This document shows positions 17,189 through 26,417 of a DNA stretch of 64,000 nt, piece by piece. The notes below the pieces were generated by a model, which was not told where the DNA came from, made no database searches, and saw only the letters and a list, made by a program, of their open reading frames with translations. Location of the stretch: contig JAPLTX010000015.1 of the NCBI GenBank assembly GCA_026397915.1, forward strand, positions 1 through 64,000. Direction: 5' to 3'. Numbering within the stretch: the first letter of the stretch is position 1; each line of letters opens with the position of its first letter. The DNA is from Verrucomicrobiota bacterium. GTDB taxonomy: Bacteria > Verrucomicrobiota > Verrucomicrobiia > CAIQCK01. Made by a program: the position numbers and the translations under genes.

Positions 17189-17584
17189 TTAAACTTTGCC
17201 GGCCTTCGCGTCCTTGCTGCGAACGACGCCGACGGTCTTGCGGGGGCCTTTGCGGGTGCGCGCGTTGGTCTGCGTGCGCTGGCCGCGCACCGGCAGTCCC
17301 TTGACATGCCGGCTGCCACGGTAGCACTTGATGCCGATCAACCGCTTCAGGTTCAGGCCGATCTCGCGGCGCAGGTCGCCTTCGAGGACATAGCCCTCCT
17401 GCTGGATCACACCGATGATCTTGCCGAGTTGCTCGTCGGTCAGTTTCTCCGTGCGAATGTTCGGGTCAACGCCCGCCTTTTCCAAGATGGCGAGCGAGTT
17501 CGACGGCCCGAGGCCATAGATGTAACGCAACGAAATGCCGATCTTCTTGCCACCGGGTATATCAACGCCCAAAAGTCTGGCCAT
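17189..17584 (-). CDS. rpsM: 30S ribosomal protein S13
   Basis: Protein of 131 residues. [21 protein letters not shown] and the C-terminal [19 protein letters not shown] are diagnostic. S13 sits at the 30S head and contacts the P-site tRNA through its basic tail. The gene follows rpmJ by 12 nt. Confidence 0.98.
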   Translation of the reverse strand: MARLLGVDIPGGKKIGISLRYIYGLGPSNSLAILEKAGVDPNIRTEKLTDEQLGKIIGVIQQEGYVLEGDLRREIGLNLKRLIGIKCYRGSRHVKGLPVRGQRTQTNARTRKGPRKTVGVVRSKDAKAGKV

Positions 17585-17596
17585 AATTTTTCCTCA

Positions 17597-17710
17597 CTAA
17601 CCCTGACGCTGCTTGTGCCGCGGGTCGCTGCAAATCACACGGACCACGCCCTTCCGCCGCACAATGCGGCAGCGTTCGCACAACCTTTTTACTGACGATC
17701 TTACCTTCAT
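17597..17710 (-). CDS. rpmJ: 50S ribosomal protein L36
   Basis: A 37-residue protein: [20 protein letters not shown] continues to [18 protein letters not shown]. The Cys and His residues (CERC, C, H) form the usual single zinc site, so this is the zinc-binding form. It lies in the canonical place between infA and rpsM. Confidence 0.97.
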   Translation of the reverse strand: MKVRSSVKRLCERCRIVRRKGVVRVICSDPRHKQRQG

Positions 17711-17723
17711 AAATTTGTTTCAC

Positions 17724-17939
17724 CTATCGCCGGCCGGTAATCCGGCCCTGACTCAAATCATACGGCGTCATTTCCAACGCCACCTTGTCGCCCAGCACGA
17801 GCGGTCCAAAACCGGCCCGCCTCTTGCCCGGCACGTAGCCCAGCGCGCGGTAGCCGTTCGGCATTTCCACACGCACCGTTCCGTTCGGCAGCGTCTCTAC
17901 GACGACGCCTTCGGCACTGATAGTGTCATCTTTCGACAC
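17724..17939 (-). CDS. infA: Translation initiation factor IF-1
   Basis: Protein of 71 residues, an S1-like OB-fold that occupies the A site during initiation. SAEGVVVETLPNGTVRVEMPNG and the C-terminal LSQGRITGRR are standard. The start is a GTG at 17939 preceded by GGAG at 8-nt spacing. Its first 43 nt overlap the end of map in another frame, so the two are coupled. Confidence 0.95.
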   Translation of the reverse strand: MSKDDTISAEGVVVETLPNGTVRVEMPNGYRALGYVPGKRRAGFGPLVLGDKVALEMTPYDLSQGRITGRR

Positions 17940-18676
17940 GTCAAAATCTCCGGCTCGCCTTCCGTAATCGCCACCGTGTGTTCAAAGTGCGCCGACGGCT
18001 TCCGATCCTGCGTCACCACCGTCCAGCCGTCCCGCAGCAACTCCACCGCAGAACCGCCGAGCGTTGTCATCGGCTCAATCGCAAGCGTCATGCCCGGCTT
18101 CAGCTTCGGTCCTTTGCCCGGCGCGCCGAAGTTCGGCACCTGCGGATCCTCGTGCAACGTCCGGCCCACGCCGTGTCCTACAAACTCACGCACCACATTG
18201 AACTCAGCCGCTTCGACCATCCGCTGCACCGCATGGGAGATGTCGCCCACTCGATTGCCGGCCCGCGCCGCCGCAATACCCGCTGCCAGTGACTGCTCCG
18301 TCACTTCCAGCAAGCGCTGCACCTTCCAATCAATCATGCCGACGGCCACGGTTGTGGCATTGTCGCCCACAAAACCGTCCAACACGATGCCAATGTCCAA
18401 ACTGACGATGTCGCCATACTGCACGCGCCGCTCGCCCGGCAGGCCATGCACAACTTCCTCGTTGACCGAGACGCAAATCTGTCCTTTGTAACCGCGGTAT
18501 CCGAGAAACGCACTCTTGCCACCACGTTTCCGCATCAACTCGGCCGCCGCCTCATCCAGTTCCATGGTCTTTCGACCTGGCACTACCATCAAGGCGACTT
18601 CCGCCAGAACCTCCGCCGCCGCCTGGCAGGCCAGACGCATACGACTCAGTTCTTCCGGCGATTTCAGAACAATCAT
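17897..18676 (-). CDS. map: Methionine aminopeptidase type I
   Basis: About 259 residues. It removes the initiator Met from nascent proteins. Metal ligands of the pita-bread fold are seen: Asp in SLDIGIVLDG and GFVGDNA, His in FVGHGVGR, Glu in LAIEPM and Glu in the late FEHTVAITEGEPEILT. I chose the ATG at 18676, which gives the typical start MIVLKSPEELSRM; a GTG at 18685 would add three residues. No SEC-C extension is present. The 12-residue tail after EILTC runs through the infA start. adk, often between secY and map, is absent. Confidence 0.95.
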   Translation of the reverse strand: MIVLKSPEELSRMRLACQAAAEVLAEVALMVVPGRKTMELDEAAAELMRKRGGKSAFLGYRGYKGQICVSVNEEVVHGLPGERRVQYGDIVSLDIGIVLDGFVGDNATTVAVGMIDWKVQRLLEVTEQSLAAGIAAARAGNRVGDISHAVQRMVEAAEFNVVREFVGHGVGRTLHEDPQVPNFGAPGKGPKLKPGMTLAIEPMTTLGGSAVELLRDGWTVVTQDRKPSAHFEHTVAITEGEPEILTCRKMTLSVPKASS

Positions 18677-18731
18677 TCCGGCCACTCTATCGAGCTACAT
18701 TTCAGGTGTCAATGAACGCTGGGGCTGCGGC

Positions 18732-20123
18732 CTATCGTCGGCCGCGCAAATGCCCCTTCTTCAAAAATCCGTCGTAGTGTCGCGTCAGCAGGTGCGTTTC
18801 CACCTGCCGCATCGTGTCGAGCATCACGCCCACCACGATGAGCATGCTGGTGCCGCCAAAAAAGCTGGCCACCAGATAATCAATCCCAAGCTGGGCATAC
18901 ATCACCTGCGGAATCAGCGCGATGACAGTAAGGAACAACGCACCCGCCAGCGTGATTCGCGTCATCGTCGCGTGCAAAAAATCCGCCGTCGGCTTGCCGG
19001 GCCGCATGCCCGGCACGTAACCGCCGTATTTTTTCAGGTCGTCTGCGATCTGTATCTCGTTGAACGTCGTCGCCACCCAGAAGAACGAGAAGATAAAAAT
19101 CATCAACGAATAAATCGTGTAATACGTCGCGCTGCCGCGCGTTTCACTCAGTAGTTCGCTGAGGTGCGAGAAGAAAGTGCCGAGAGCCCCGGTCTGTGCG
19201 CCCAAGAATTGAAATATCTTCTGAGGAAACATCAGGATCGCCTGCGCAAAGATGATCGGCATGACGCCGGAGTAATTGACCCGCAACGGCATGTAGGTCT
19301 GCCCGCCCGCCACCATTCGCTGGCCGACCATCCGCTTCGCGTATTGAACCGTGATCTTCCGTTGCGCCTGTGTCACCGCAATGATAGCCGCGATTACTGC
19401 AAACAAAACCGCAACCATGCCGACGAAGTGGATGAAGTTATACTTCGACTCCAGACCCTCGCCGGGGAAGAACATTTGCCACGTCCGCTCGATGGCTGCC
19501 GGCAGCCGCGCAACAATGTTGGCGGTGATGATCAACGAGATACCGTTGCCAACGCCGCGCTGCGTGATCTGCTCGCCGAGCCACATCAACAACACCGTGC
19601 CCGCCGTCAGATTCGATACCGCGATCAACCGGTAAATGAACGGATGCCGCAGCCAGGCGTCCGTGACAAGGTTTCCCTGAAAACCGCGCAAGATCGTGTT
19701 GGGATGCTCGAAGAAGCCATACACCATCAAGTAACCTTGGAAGATGGCCAGTCCCACCGTCACGTAGCGGGTGTATTGCGAGAGCTTCTGCCGGCCGTTT
19801 TCCTCGCGCGCAATACGGCCGAGTTGCGGCACCACCGCGACCAGCAACTGCAGGATGATCGAAGCGCTGATATAGGGCATGATGCCCATCGCTGCGATCG
19901 CGCAGTTCTCCAACGCGCCACCGGTAAACAGACTGTAGAGACCGAGCAACCCGCCGCCTGCCTGCTGCGCTGTCTTTTCAAAAAACAACGCCAGCGCGCC
20001 GCCATTGATGCCCGGCACTGGCACGGCCGCGAACACGCGACAAATCGCCAGCAGACCGAACGTGAAGAACAGACGTGTCCGCAGTTCCGGAATCTTCAGG
20101 GTATTAGCAAACGCCGAAAGCAT
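18732..20123 (-). CDS. secY: Preprotein translocase subunit SecY
   Basis: Protein of 463 residues forming the Sec channel with ten membrane helices. Early VPVPGINGGALA, the plug/TM2 region LGIMPYISASIILQLL, the cytoplasmic loop QRKITVQYAKRM and the late KKYGGYVPGMRPGKPTADFL all match SecY. Its partner SecE is encoded at 44833-45039. The gene follows rplO by 15 nt. Confidence 0.98.
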   Translation of the reverse strand: MLSAFANTLKIPELRTRLFFTFGLLAICRVFAAVPVPGINGGALALFFEKTAQQAGGGLLGLYSLFTGGALENCAIAAMGIMPYISASIILQLLVAVVPQLGRIAREENGRQKLSQYTRYVTVGLAIFQGYLMVYGFFEHPNTILRGFQGNLVTDAWLRHPFIYRLIAVSNLTAGTVLLMWLGEQITQRGVGNGISLIITANIVARLPAAIERTWQMFFPGEGLESKYNFIHFVGMVAVLFAVIAAIIAVTQAQRKITVQYAKRMVGQRMVAGGQTYMPLRVNYSGVMPIIFAQAILMFPQKIFQFLGAQTGALGTFFSHLSELLSETRGSATYYTIYSLMIFIFSFFWVATTFNEIQIADDLKKYGGYVPGMRPGKPTADFLHATMTRITLAGALFLTVIALIPQVMYAQLGIDYLVASFFGGTSMLIVVGVMLDTMRQVETHLLTRHYDGFLKKGHLRGRR

Positions 20124-20138
20124 GTCAGTCCAGAGAGA

Positions 20139-20678
20139 TTAGCTCGCTTTGGTCGCCGCTGCCTCGGCCTTTGCCTTCGCCTTGGCGGCATTCTTGTTGC
20201 CGTAGGGATTGCGCCCGCCCGGAGCGGGAGGCAACACAATGACTTCGCACTGCCCGCCAAGCTTCTCGATCTTTTCCTTGGCAGAGCCGCTAAACTTATG
20301 CGCCTGCACGGTGAGCTTCTTCTTAAGCTCGCCGTCGCCGAGAACTTTCACGCCGACACCCTTGCCTTGCAGGATGTCGCGCTCGGCCATTTCCTTCGGG
20401 CCAACCTTCGCGCCGTCGTCGAAAATATTCAGTTGCTCAATGTTGACGATCTCATAGTCAACCGTGTGGCGCGCGTTGTTAAAGCCGCGCCGTGGCAAGC
20501 GGACGATGAGGCGGGTCTGGCCGCCTTCGAAACCGATCCTGATGCTGCTGCCGGAACGGGCGGTCTGGCCTTTGCCGCCGCGGCCAGATGTCTTGCCGTG
20601 ACCGCTGCTTTCACCGCAACCAACCCGCTTCACACGGTGCGTGGCGCCCGGCCTGTTTACTAACGTATGCAATCGCAT
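20139..20678 (-). CDS. rplO: 50S ribosomal protein L15
   Basis: Protein of 179 residues, longer than the usual 145. MRLHTLVNRPGATHRVKRVG and the Gly-rich SGHGKTSGRGGKGQTARSG are diagnostic. The C-terminal about 25 residues form a Lys/Ala-rich tail. rpmD (L30), normally between rpsE and rplO, is absent: the 71-nt gap is too short for it. Confidence 0.97.
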   Translation of the reverse strand: MRLHTLVNRPGATHRVKRVGCGESSGHGKTSGRGGKGQTARSGSSIRIGFEGGQTRLIVRLPRRGFNNARHTVDYEIVNIEQLNIFDDGAKVGPKEMAERDILQGKGVGVKVLGDGELKKKLTVQAHKFSGSAKEKIEKLGGQCEVIVLPPAPGGRNPYGNKNAAKAKAKAEAAATKAS

Positions 20679-20749
20679 GTTGAACCTCGAAAAAATGTCG
20701 CTGTCTGAATTACTTTTGGAAATTCCCTTGTCTAGAACTCACGCCGCCG

Positions 20750-21370
20750 CTAGGCGCCCGCCGACTGCGGCTTTAACCCGCGGAGCGCCCTGACCTGATC
20801 CGGCATCCGCAAGCTCAGCAACGCACTCAGAGTCGCCTTGACGACGTTCATCGGGTTGCTGGAACCCAAGCTCTTGGCCAGCACGTCCTTGATGCCCGCA
20901 AGTTCACATACCGCCCGCATGCCGCCGCCCGCGATGACGCCCGTGCCAGGCGATGCCGGCCGCAGCAGCACGCGGCCGCCACTGAACTTGCCGAACACCT
21001 CATGCGGGATGGTGTTGTTACGCAACGAAACCGAAACAATGTTCTTGCGCGCCGCTTCCGTGCCTTTGCGAATGGCATCCGCCACTTCCTTGGCTTTGCC
21101 GAAGCCGTAGCCCACATGGCCCTGTTGGTCGCCGACGACAATCAGCGCGCTGAAACTGAAACGCCGACCGCCCTTGACGACCTTCGCCGTGCGGTTGATA
21201 AACACCACACGCTCGATCATCTCGCCGCGCTCGCGCTCCGGCCGTTGATACGGCAACGGCAACTTCTCTTCCTCGGGCACGACCGGGACGACCTTGACCT
21301 GTTGGATTTCCTTCTCGGTCTCGGCAACGACCCGAATTTCTTTTTTCAGTGCAAACTTGTCGGTGTTCAT
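20750..21370 (-). CDS. rpsE: 30S ribosomal protein S5
   Basis: Protein of 206 residues. The double-stranded-RNA-binding-like N-domain starts at [20 protein letters not shown], and [20 protein letters not shown] is the classic S5 box; S5 is central to decoding accuracy. About 45 residues rich in Glu/Val/Pro precede the canonical body, an N-terminal extension. Confidence 0.97.
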   Translation of the reverse strand: MNTDKFALKKEIRVVAETEKEIQQVKVVPVVPEEEKLPLPYQRPERERGEMIERVVFINRTAKVVKGGRRFSFSALIVVGDQQGHVGYGFGKAKEVADAIRKGTEAARKNIVSVSLRNNTIPHEVFGKFSGGRVLLRPASPGTGVIAGGGMRAVCELAGIKDVLAKSLGSSNPMNVVKATLSALLSLRMPDQVRALRGLKPQSAGA

Positions 21371-21375
21371 GCGTC

Positions 21376-21756
21376 CTAAAACTTCAAACCGGCTTCACGC
21401 GCGGCATCGGCGAGCGACGCCACGCGGTTCTTGCCCTTTTCGCTGACCAAATAACGGTAGCCGCCGCGGTCGAACACCACGGCTTTAATCCCCTTCTCAA
21501 TCGCGCGCTGGCCGATCGCCTTTCCAATCACGATCGCGCCTTCCTTGTTGGCTTTCGGCTTCTTGTCGCCAAAACTCTTGTCGAGCGTCGAGGCAGACAC
21601 CAGCGTCTTGCCCGCGATGTCGTCAATGACCTGCGCGTAAATGTTCTTGCTCGTGAACGACACCGCCAGCCGCGGACGCGCAGGGGTGCCGCGCACTTTC
21701 TGCCGCAGTCGCTTGTGCCGCCGCTCTATAAATTCTTTTTTGCTCAACGGTCTCAT
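21376..21756 (-). CDS. rplR: 50S ribosomal protein L18
   Basis: Protein of 126 residues. [19 protein letters not shown] at the start and the C-terminal [19 protein letters not shown] are typical. L18 binds 5S rRNA with L5. It lies 5 nt from rpsE. Confidence 0.97.
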   Translation of the reverse strand: MRPLSKKEFIERRHKRLRQKVRGTPARPRLAVSFTSKNIYAQVIDDIAGKTLVSASTLDKSFGDKKPKANKEGAIVIGKAIGQRAIEKGIKAVVFDRGGYRYLVSEKGKNRVASLADAAREAGLKF

Positions 21757-21789
21757 AAACGAAATCTCAAATCGAAAACCTTGCCCACC

Positions 21790-22329
21790 TTACTGCTGGA
21801 CGGTCTTGCCTTCCTTGCGGCGAACCTGTTCGCCAACGTAGCGGATGCCTTTGCCTTTGTAAGGCTCCGGCGGATAGTAACCGCGCACGGACGCCGCAAA
21901 CTGTCCGACTACCTGCTTGTCCGGCCCTTCGATCGTCACCTTCGTGTTGTCGGCGACGGTCACCTTGACGTTCTTCGGAATCACCGCGTTGATCTGATGC
22001 GAATAGCCGATGACCAAGTTCAGCTTGTCGCCTTGAACCGTGGCGCGGAAGCCTACACCCTGAATCTCAAGCTGCTTGACGTAGCCTTCAGCAACGCCGC
22101 GCACCATGTTGTTGACAAGGCTGCGAACGAGGCCATGCAGCGCGCGCGTCTGACGCGTCTCGTCTGTGCGCGTCACCACGACCTTCCCGTCCTTCATCGC
22201 GACCTTGATCGGCGCGGGGGCGTCGTAGTCGAGCTTGCCCTTGGGGCCTTCAACCAAAACCTTCTGTCCGGCAATGGTAACCTTCACCTTTGCCGGCAGC
22301 TCAATGAGTTGTCGTCCAATCCGTGACAT
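21790..22329 (-). CDS. rplF: 50S ribosomal protein L6
   Basis: Protein of 179 residues. MSRIGRQLIELPAKVKVTI opens the first of two L6 repeats and GPDKQVVGQFAASVRGYYPP is the second-repeat signature. I chose the ATG at 22329, which has AGGA 4 nt upstream, over a TTG at 22341. L6 lies near the GTPase-associated centre. Confidence 0.97.
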   Translation of the reverse strand: MSRIGRQLIELPAKVKVTIAGQKVLVEGPKGKLDYDAPAPIKVAMKDGKVVVTRTDETRQTRALHGLVRSLVNNMVRGVAEGYVKQLEIQGVGFRATVQGDKLNLVIGYSHQINAVIPKNVKVTVADNTKVTIEGPDKQVVGQFAASVRGYYPPEPYKGKGIRYVGEQVRRKEGKTVQQ

Positions 22330-22334
22330 AAGTC

Positions 22335-22730
22335 CTACCAAACTGTGCAGAGTAATTCGCCGCCGACCTTGAACTTGCGCGCCTCGTTGCCGGTCATGAT
22401 GCCGCGCGACGTGGACACCAACGCGGTGCCCATGCCGCCTTGCACGCGCGGCATTTCTTCGCTGCCGACATACACGCGGCGGCCCGGCCGGCTCACGCGC
22501 TTGATGCCCTCGATAGCCGGCGTCTTGCCTGAGAATTTCAACTGGATCTGAATCTGCTTGTGCGCGTCTTCCTGCACAACAGCGAAGTCGGTCACATAGC
22601 CCTCCTTCTTCAGGATGCGTGCGATCTCCGTCTTCAGATTCGAGTGCGGAATCTTTACTTCCGGTTTCAATGCGGCGCTAGCATTGCGGATCCGCGTCAA
22701 CATGTCGCCAATGGAATCAGTAATATTCAT
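22335..22730 (-). CDS. rpsH: 30S ribosomal protein S8
   Basis: Protein of 131 residues beginning MNITDSIGDMLTRIRNASAA and ending with the S8 box ALVSTSRGIMTGNEARKF. I chose the ATG at 22730; the frame opens earlier but that part reads through the rpsN gene. S8 binds the central domain of 16S rRNA and represses the spc block in E. coli. Confidence 0.97.
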   Translation of the reverse strand: MNITDSIGDMLTRIRNASAALKPEVKIPHSNLKTEIARILKKEGYVTDFAVVQEDAHKQIQIQLKFSGKTPAIEGIKRVSRPGRRVYVGSEEMPRVQGGMGTALVSTSRGIMTGNEARKFKVGGELLCTVW

Positions 22731-22732
22731 CT

Positions 22733-22918
22733 TTACCAGCTCGCCTTGATCACGCCCGGCAGCATTCCCCGCGAGGCCAGCTCGCGGAAGCAAATACGGC
22801 ACACTTCGAACCGCCGGATAAATCCCCGGCGCCGGCCGCAAATTCGGCAACGGTTGTAGCCGCGCGCCTTGAACTTCGGCACGCGCTTCTGTTTAGCCAT
22901 CAAACATGTCTTCGCCAT
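22733..22918 (-). CDS. rpsN: 30S ribosomal protein S14, zinc-binding type Z
   Basis: A 61-residue S14 of the short zinc form. The [20 protein letters not shown] segment holds the two CxxC pairs of the zinc site. It needs no alternative S14 in this locus. Its stop lies 2 nt before the rpsH start. Confidence 0.97.
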   Translation of the reverse strand: MAKTCLMAKQKRVPKFKARGYNRCRICGRRRGFIRRFEVCRICFRELASRGMLPGVIKASW

Positions 22919-22930
22919 AATCTCTGCTCT

Positions 22931-23506
22931 TTACTTGGCCGCCGCGTGCGGTTTCAGCCGCGTCGCGAAGGGCATTCCCATCTCCTCCAGCAACAACCGC
23001 GCCTCCTCGTTTGTCGGCGCGCTCGTCACGATCGTAATGTGCATCCCTTGCGGGCGCTTGATCTTCTCGAGGTCAATCTCCGGAAAAATCGTCTGGTCGT
23101 TGACACCGAACGTATAGCTGCCACGGCCATCGAAGCTGCGCACAGACAGGCCACGGAAGTCGCGGATGCGCGGCAGCGCGGAACTGACCAGCCGGTCCAG
23201 GAACTCATACATCTTTACCCGACGCAAGGTCACACGGCAGCCGATCTCCTGACCCAGGCGCAGGTTGAAGTTTGAGATGTTCTTCTTCGACTTGTTCAAC
23301 ACCGGCTTCTGGCCCGTGATCGCCGTCAACTCCTTGATCGCGTCCTCAACGGCGTTCTTGTCCGCCTTGATGGTCGCCGTGGACACGCCCATGCTGACAA
23401 CGATCTTCTCGAGCTTCGGCACCTCGAATGGGTTCTTGTAGCCGCGCGCTGCGATCAGCGCCGGCACAACCTTCTGCTTGTAATGTTCTTCTAACCGCGA
23501 TGGCAT
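22931..23506 (-). CDS. rplE: 50S ribosomal protein L5
   Basis: Protein of 191 residues starting MPSRLEEHYKQKVVPAL; an upstream GTG in frame would add 11 basic residues. ITGQKPVLNKSKKNISNFNL and the later RDFRGLSVRSFDGRGSYTFG are L5 signatures. L5 holds 5S rRNA and contacts P-site tRNA. Confidence 0.96.
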   Translation of the reverse strand: MPSRLEEHYKQKVVPALIAARGYKNPFEVPKLEKIVVSMGVSTATIKADKNAVEDAIKELTAITGQKPVLNKSKKNISNFNLRLGQEIGCRVTLRRVKMYEFLDRLVSSALPRIRDFRGLSVRSFDGRGSYTFGVNDQTIFPEIDLEKIKRPQGMHITIVTSAPTNEEARLLLEEMGMPFATRLKPHAAAK

Positions 23507-23548
23507 GTTTCTTGTTTCTGGCCGCCGCTTGCCGGCCACGTAAAATTG

Positions 23549-23866
23549 TTATTTATCGAATTCGTGTTTGCACTTCCGGCAAAACCGGGTTCGCTTGCCG
23601 CCGTCGCGCTTGATGCCCAGCCGAACGCCCTTCTGGCAGGTCGGACAAAACAGCATCAGGTTCGACAGCGCGATTGTTCCTTCTTTCTCCACAATAGCGC
23701 CCTGCGGATGCAACTGGCTCTTCTTGGTGTGGCGCTTGATCATCTGCAAACCCTCGACCACCGCGCGCCCACTGTTTCGCTGCAGCTCCAGGACCTTGCC
23801 CTGTTTGCCGCGCGAACGGCCCGCAATGGCCAGCACAACGTCGTTTTTCCGAAGCAGCGTCTTCAT
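23549..23866 (-). CDS. rplX: 50S ribosomal protein L24, zinc-ribbon form
   Basis: Protein of about 105 residues. The KOW motif is in VLAIAGRSRGKQGKVLEL, and the C-terminus has CPTC and CRKC, a zinc-ribbon tail found in many bacterial L24s but not in E. coli. I chose the ATG at 23866 over a TTG one codon earlier. L24 starts 50S assembly. Confidence 0.96.
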   Translation of the reverse strand: MKTLLRKNDVVLAIAGRSRGKQGKVLELQRNSGRAVVEGLQMIKRHTKKSQLHPQGAIVEKEGTIALSNLMLFCPTCQKGVRLGIKRDGGKRTRFCRKCKHEFDK

Positions 23867-23869
23867 CAA

Positions 23870-24235
23870 CTAGAGCACCTCCGGCGCAAGCGAAATGATT
23901 TTCATGAAATTCTTTTCCCGCAACTCGCGCGCAACCGGTCCGAAGATGCGCGTGCCCCGCGGATTGCGATCCTTGTCAATGATGACAATGGCGTTCGAGT
24001 CGAACCGCAGGTAGGAGCCGTCCGAACGCTTGATCGGATGCTTGGTGCGGACGATGACGCCGTGAACGACTTCGCCCTTCTTCACGGTGCCGTCCGGCGC
24101 CGCTTCCTTGACGTTGGCGGAGATAATGTCGCCGATATACGAAAAGGCTTTGTTGGAACCGACAACGCCTATGACTGAGGCGCGCCGCGCGCCGGAGTTG
24201 TCGGCTACTTCCACGATGGATCTTACCTGGAGCAT
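23870..24235 (-). CDS. rplN: 50S ribosomal protein L14
   Basis: Protein of 121 residues. [20 protein letters not shown] and [20 protein letters not shown] are the family signatures. L14 forms an intersubunit bridge. 4-nt spacing to rpsQ. Confidence 0.98.
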   Translation of the reverse strand: MLQVRSIVEVADNSGARRASVIGVVGSNKAFSYIGDIISANVKEAAPDGTVKKGEVVHGVIVRTKHPIKRSDGSYLRFDSNAIVIIDKDRNPRGTRIFGPVARELREKNFMKIISLAPEVL

Positions 24236-24239
24236 GGTG

Positions 24240-24587
24240 TTATACCTCGGTCTCTTGGGTCATCTGCGCCAATCCCTTGTGGGACATGGGCAGAATCTCG
24301 ACGACACGCCAGCACTTGAGCTTGGAGAGAGGCCGGGTCTCGATGATGCGAACGCGGTCGCCGAGCTTGGCCTTGTCCTCCTCGTTATGCGCGTAAAACT
24401 TGGAGCTTTTCGTCATGACTTTCCCATACTTCGGATGGGGCACGCGTCGATCCACGCGAACCACAACAGTCTTCTCCATCTTGTCGGAGATGACGGTGCC
24501 GACGAATTCCTTGCGAACGCCTCGCGCTCGCGCGCCAGCGACCGCCGCCGCGACAACCGCGGGTTGAGTTGATGTCTGATCGGGCAT
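24240..24587 (-). CDS. rpsQ: 30S ribosomal protein S17 with an N-terminal extension
   Basis: Protein of 115 residues, about 30 longer than usual. The OB-fold body begins at [20 protein letters not shown] and includes [10 protein letters not shown]. The first 20 residues are Ala/Val/Thr-rich, and a short acidic tail (QETEV) follows the canonical end. Confidence 0.96.
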   Translation of the reverse strand: MPDQTSTQPAVVAAAVAGARARGVRKEFVGTVISDKMEKTVVVRVDRRVPHPKYGKVMTKSSKFYAHNEEDKAKLGDRVRIIETRPLSKLKCWRVVEILPMSHKGLAQMTQETEV

Positions 24588-24599
24588 AAGATTTAAATT

Positions 24600-24812
24600 C
24601 TACTGTTTCGCGCCGGCAGCGGCCGCACGCCGTTTCTCCATGATGACGGTCTGGATGCGGGCAATGTCGTGCCGCAACTCGCGGATGCGGCTCGGCTTCT
24701 CGATCTGGCCGCCGTGTTTTTGCAGGTTGAGCTTGAACAACTCCTCACGGCAGTCGCGCTCCTTTGCCTGCATTTCCTCAATACTGTGTTCTCGAAGTTC
24801 TTTGGCCTTCAT
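24600..24812 (-). CDS. rpmC: 50S ribosomal protein L29
   Basis: A 70-residue helical hairpin: [20 protein letters not shown], then the conserved [14 protein letters not shown] and [18 protein letters not shown]. The end ([10 protein letters not shown]) is a short Ala-rich tail. It sits beside the peptide exit tunnel. Confidence 0.96.
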   Translation of the reverse strand: MKAKELREHSIEEMQAKERDCREELFKLNLQKHGGQIEKPSRIRELRHDIARIQTVIMEKRRAAAAGAKQ

Positions 24813-24827
24813 GGGCTATAAAATAGT

Positions 24828-25241
24828 TTACGAAATCCTCGAAACGAACCGCGTCTTGACCGGCAGTTTGCCGGCCGCCAAGCGGAACGCTTCCTTCGCC
24901 AACAGCTCAGGCACGCCGCCCAACTCGAACATAATGCGACCGGGACGGATCACCGCGACCCAAAACTCAGGCGCGCCCTTGCCTTTGCCCATGCGCGTCT
25001 CCGCCGGCTTCTTGCTGACGCTCTTGTCCGGGAAAATCCGAAGCCAGAGCTTGCCACGCCGCTTCGTGTAGCGCGCGATTGCCACGCGGGCCGCCTCGAT
25101 CTGCTTGGCGGTCATCCACGCGCGCTCCAGCGCTTGCAATCCAAATTCACCGAAGTCCACGCTCACGGCGCGGCTCTCGAAGCCCTTGCGGCTGCCCCGC
25201 TGGTGCTTCCGATACTTGACTCGTTTCGGCATTAACGGCAT
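24828..25241 (-). CDS. rplP: 50S ribosomal protein L16
   Basis: Protein of 137 residues with MLMPKR-like start ([20 protein letters not shown]) and the segments [20 protein letters not shown] and [14 protein letters not shown]16 helps shape the A site of the 50S subunit. Confidence 0.97.
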   Translation of the reverse strand: MPLMPKRVKYRKHQRGSRKGFESRAVSVDFGEFGLQALERAWMTAKQIEAARVAIARYTKRRGKLWLRIFPDKSVSKKPAETRMGKGKGAPEFWVAVIRPGRIMFELGGVPELLAKEAFRLAAGKLPVKTRFVSRIS

Positions 25242-25277
25242 AGGTCTTGTCCTGGCAAAAAATTCAACGTTTCACAT

Positions 25278-25976
25278 TTACCGCGCCGGTGCTGGCTCGG
25301 CTGGGGCCTGAGCCGCCGTCGGCGTTTCGACGCGGCGGGGTTCGGCCTTTTCCTTCGGGCCTTTGTAAATCCAGCACTTCACTCCGATCTTGCCGTAGGT
25401 GCAAAGCGCCTCGGCAAAACCATACTCAATGTCCGCGCGCAAGGTCTGCAACGGCACGGTGCCCTGGCGATACCACTCCGTGCGTGCGATCTCACCGCCG
25501 CCCAAACGGCCAGCGCAACGGATCTTGATCCCAGCCGCGCCCATGTCCAGCGCGGTCTGCACGGACTTCTTCATCGCGCGGCGGAAGCTGATGCGCCGCT
25601 CCAACTGCAACGCGACGTTCTCAGCGATAAGCTGCGGCTCGGTCTCCGGCTGCTTGATCTCGACGATGTCAACGTAGATCTCTTTGCCACCAGTCATCGT
25701 GTGGAGTTCTTCCTTCAGCTTGTCTATCTCGGCGCCTTTACGGCCGATGACAATGCCGGGCCGCGCGGTGGAGACGGTAACGCGCAGACGGTTGGCCGCG
25801 CGCTCGATCACGATCTTCGACACCGCCGCCTGCTGAAGCTTCGCCTTGACGAAGTCACGGACCTTGATGTCCTCGTGCAGCAGGTTGATGTATTCCTTCT
25901 TCTCGGCGAACCACTTACCTCGCCAATCGAAGTTGACCGGCAATCTGTAGCTGACTGGATGAACTTTTTGACCCAT
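25278..25976 (-). CDS. rpsC: 30S ribosomal protein S3
   Basis: Protein of 232 residues starting [20 protein letters not shown] at 25976; the frame opens earlier but that part is the rplV gene in another frame. KH-domain core [13 protein letters not shown] and C-terminal [20 protein letters not shown] are seen. The tail (about 210-232) is Pro/Ala-rich. S3 is part of the mRNA entry helicase. Confidence 0.97.
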   Translation of the reverse strand: MGQKVHPVSYRLPVNFDWRGKWFAEKKEYINLLHEDIKVRDFVKAKLQQAAVSKIVIERAANRLRVTVSTARPGIVIGRKGAEIDKLKEELHTMTGGKEIYVDIVEIKQPETEPQLIAENVALQLERRISFRRAMKKSVQTALDMGAAGIKIRCAGRLGGGEIARTEWYRQGTVPLQTLRADIEYGFAEALCTYGKIGVKCWIYKGPKEKAEPRRVETPTAAQAPAEPAPAR

Positions 25977-25986
25977 ACGTTCTCCG

Positions 25987-26409
25987 TTATTTCTGCTCCG
26001 ACTTCGGCGCCTCGACCGGTTTCGTTTCCGACTTGGCTGGCGACTTGGGCGCGGGGACCGCTCCGGCCACGCGCCGCGCAACCTCCGCCACCACGATCTT
26101 GACGTGACAGGTCCGTCGCAACCGCGGTGCCGCCATGCCGCGCGCACTGGCCTTCCAACGTTTGAACGTCGGGCCGGTGCCCACGACCGCCTCCTTCACC
26201 ACGAGCGTGTCCGCCGCCAGATTGGCGTTGTTCTCCGCGTTGGCAACGGCCGAGCGCAATGTCTTGAGGACAATACGCGCGCTCTTGCGCGGCGTGAATT
26301 GCAACACGTCCAAGGCGCGAGCCACGCTCAAGCCCTGAATCTGACGCGTGATCTCCGACACCTTCTGGTGCGACATCCGCGCGTATTTAGTTATCGCTTG
26401 CACGTCCAT
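25987..26409 (-). CDS. rplV: 50S ribosomal protein L22
   Basis: Protein of 140 residues. [20 protein letters not shown] and the C-terminal [20 protein letters not shown] loop region mark L22, whose beta hairpin lines the exit tunnel. About 28 Lys/Pro/Ser residues are added at the end. It lies 8 nt after an unrelated coiled-coil gene, which is not a normal neighbour. Confidence 0.96.
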   Translation of the reverse strand: MDVQAITKYARMSHQKVSEITRQIQGLSVARALDVLQFTPRKSARIVLKTLRSAVANAENNANLAADTLVVKEAVVGTGPTFKRWKASARGMAAPRLRRTCHVKIVVAEVARRVAGAVPAPKSPAKSETKPVEAPKSEQK

Positions 26410-26417
26410 AAAATTGT

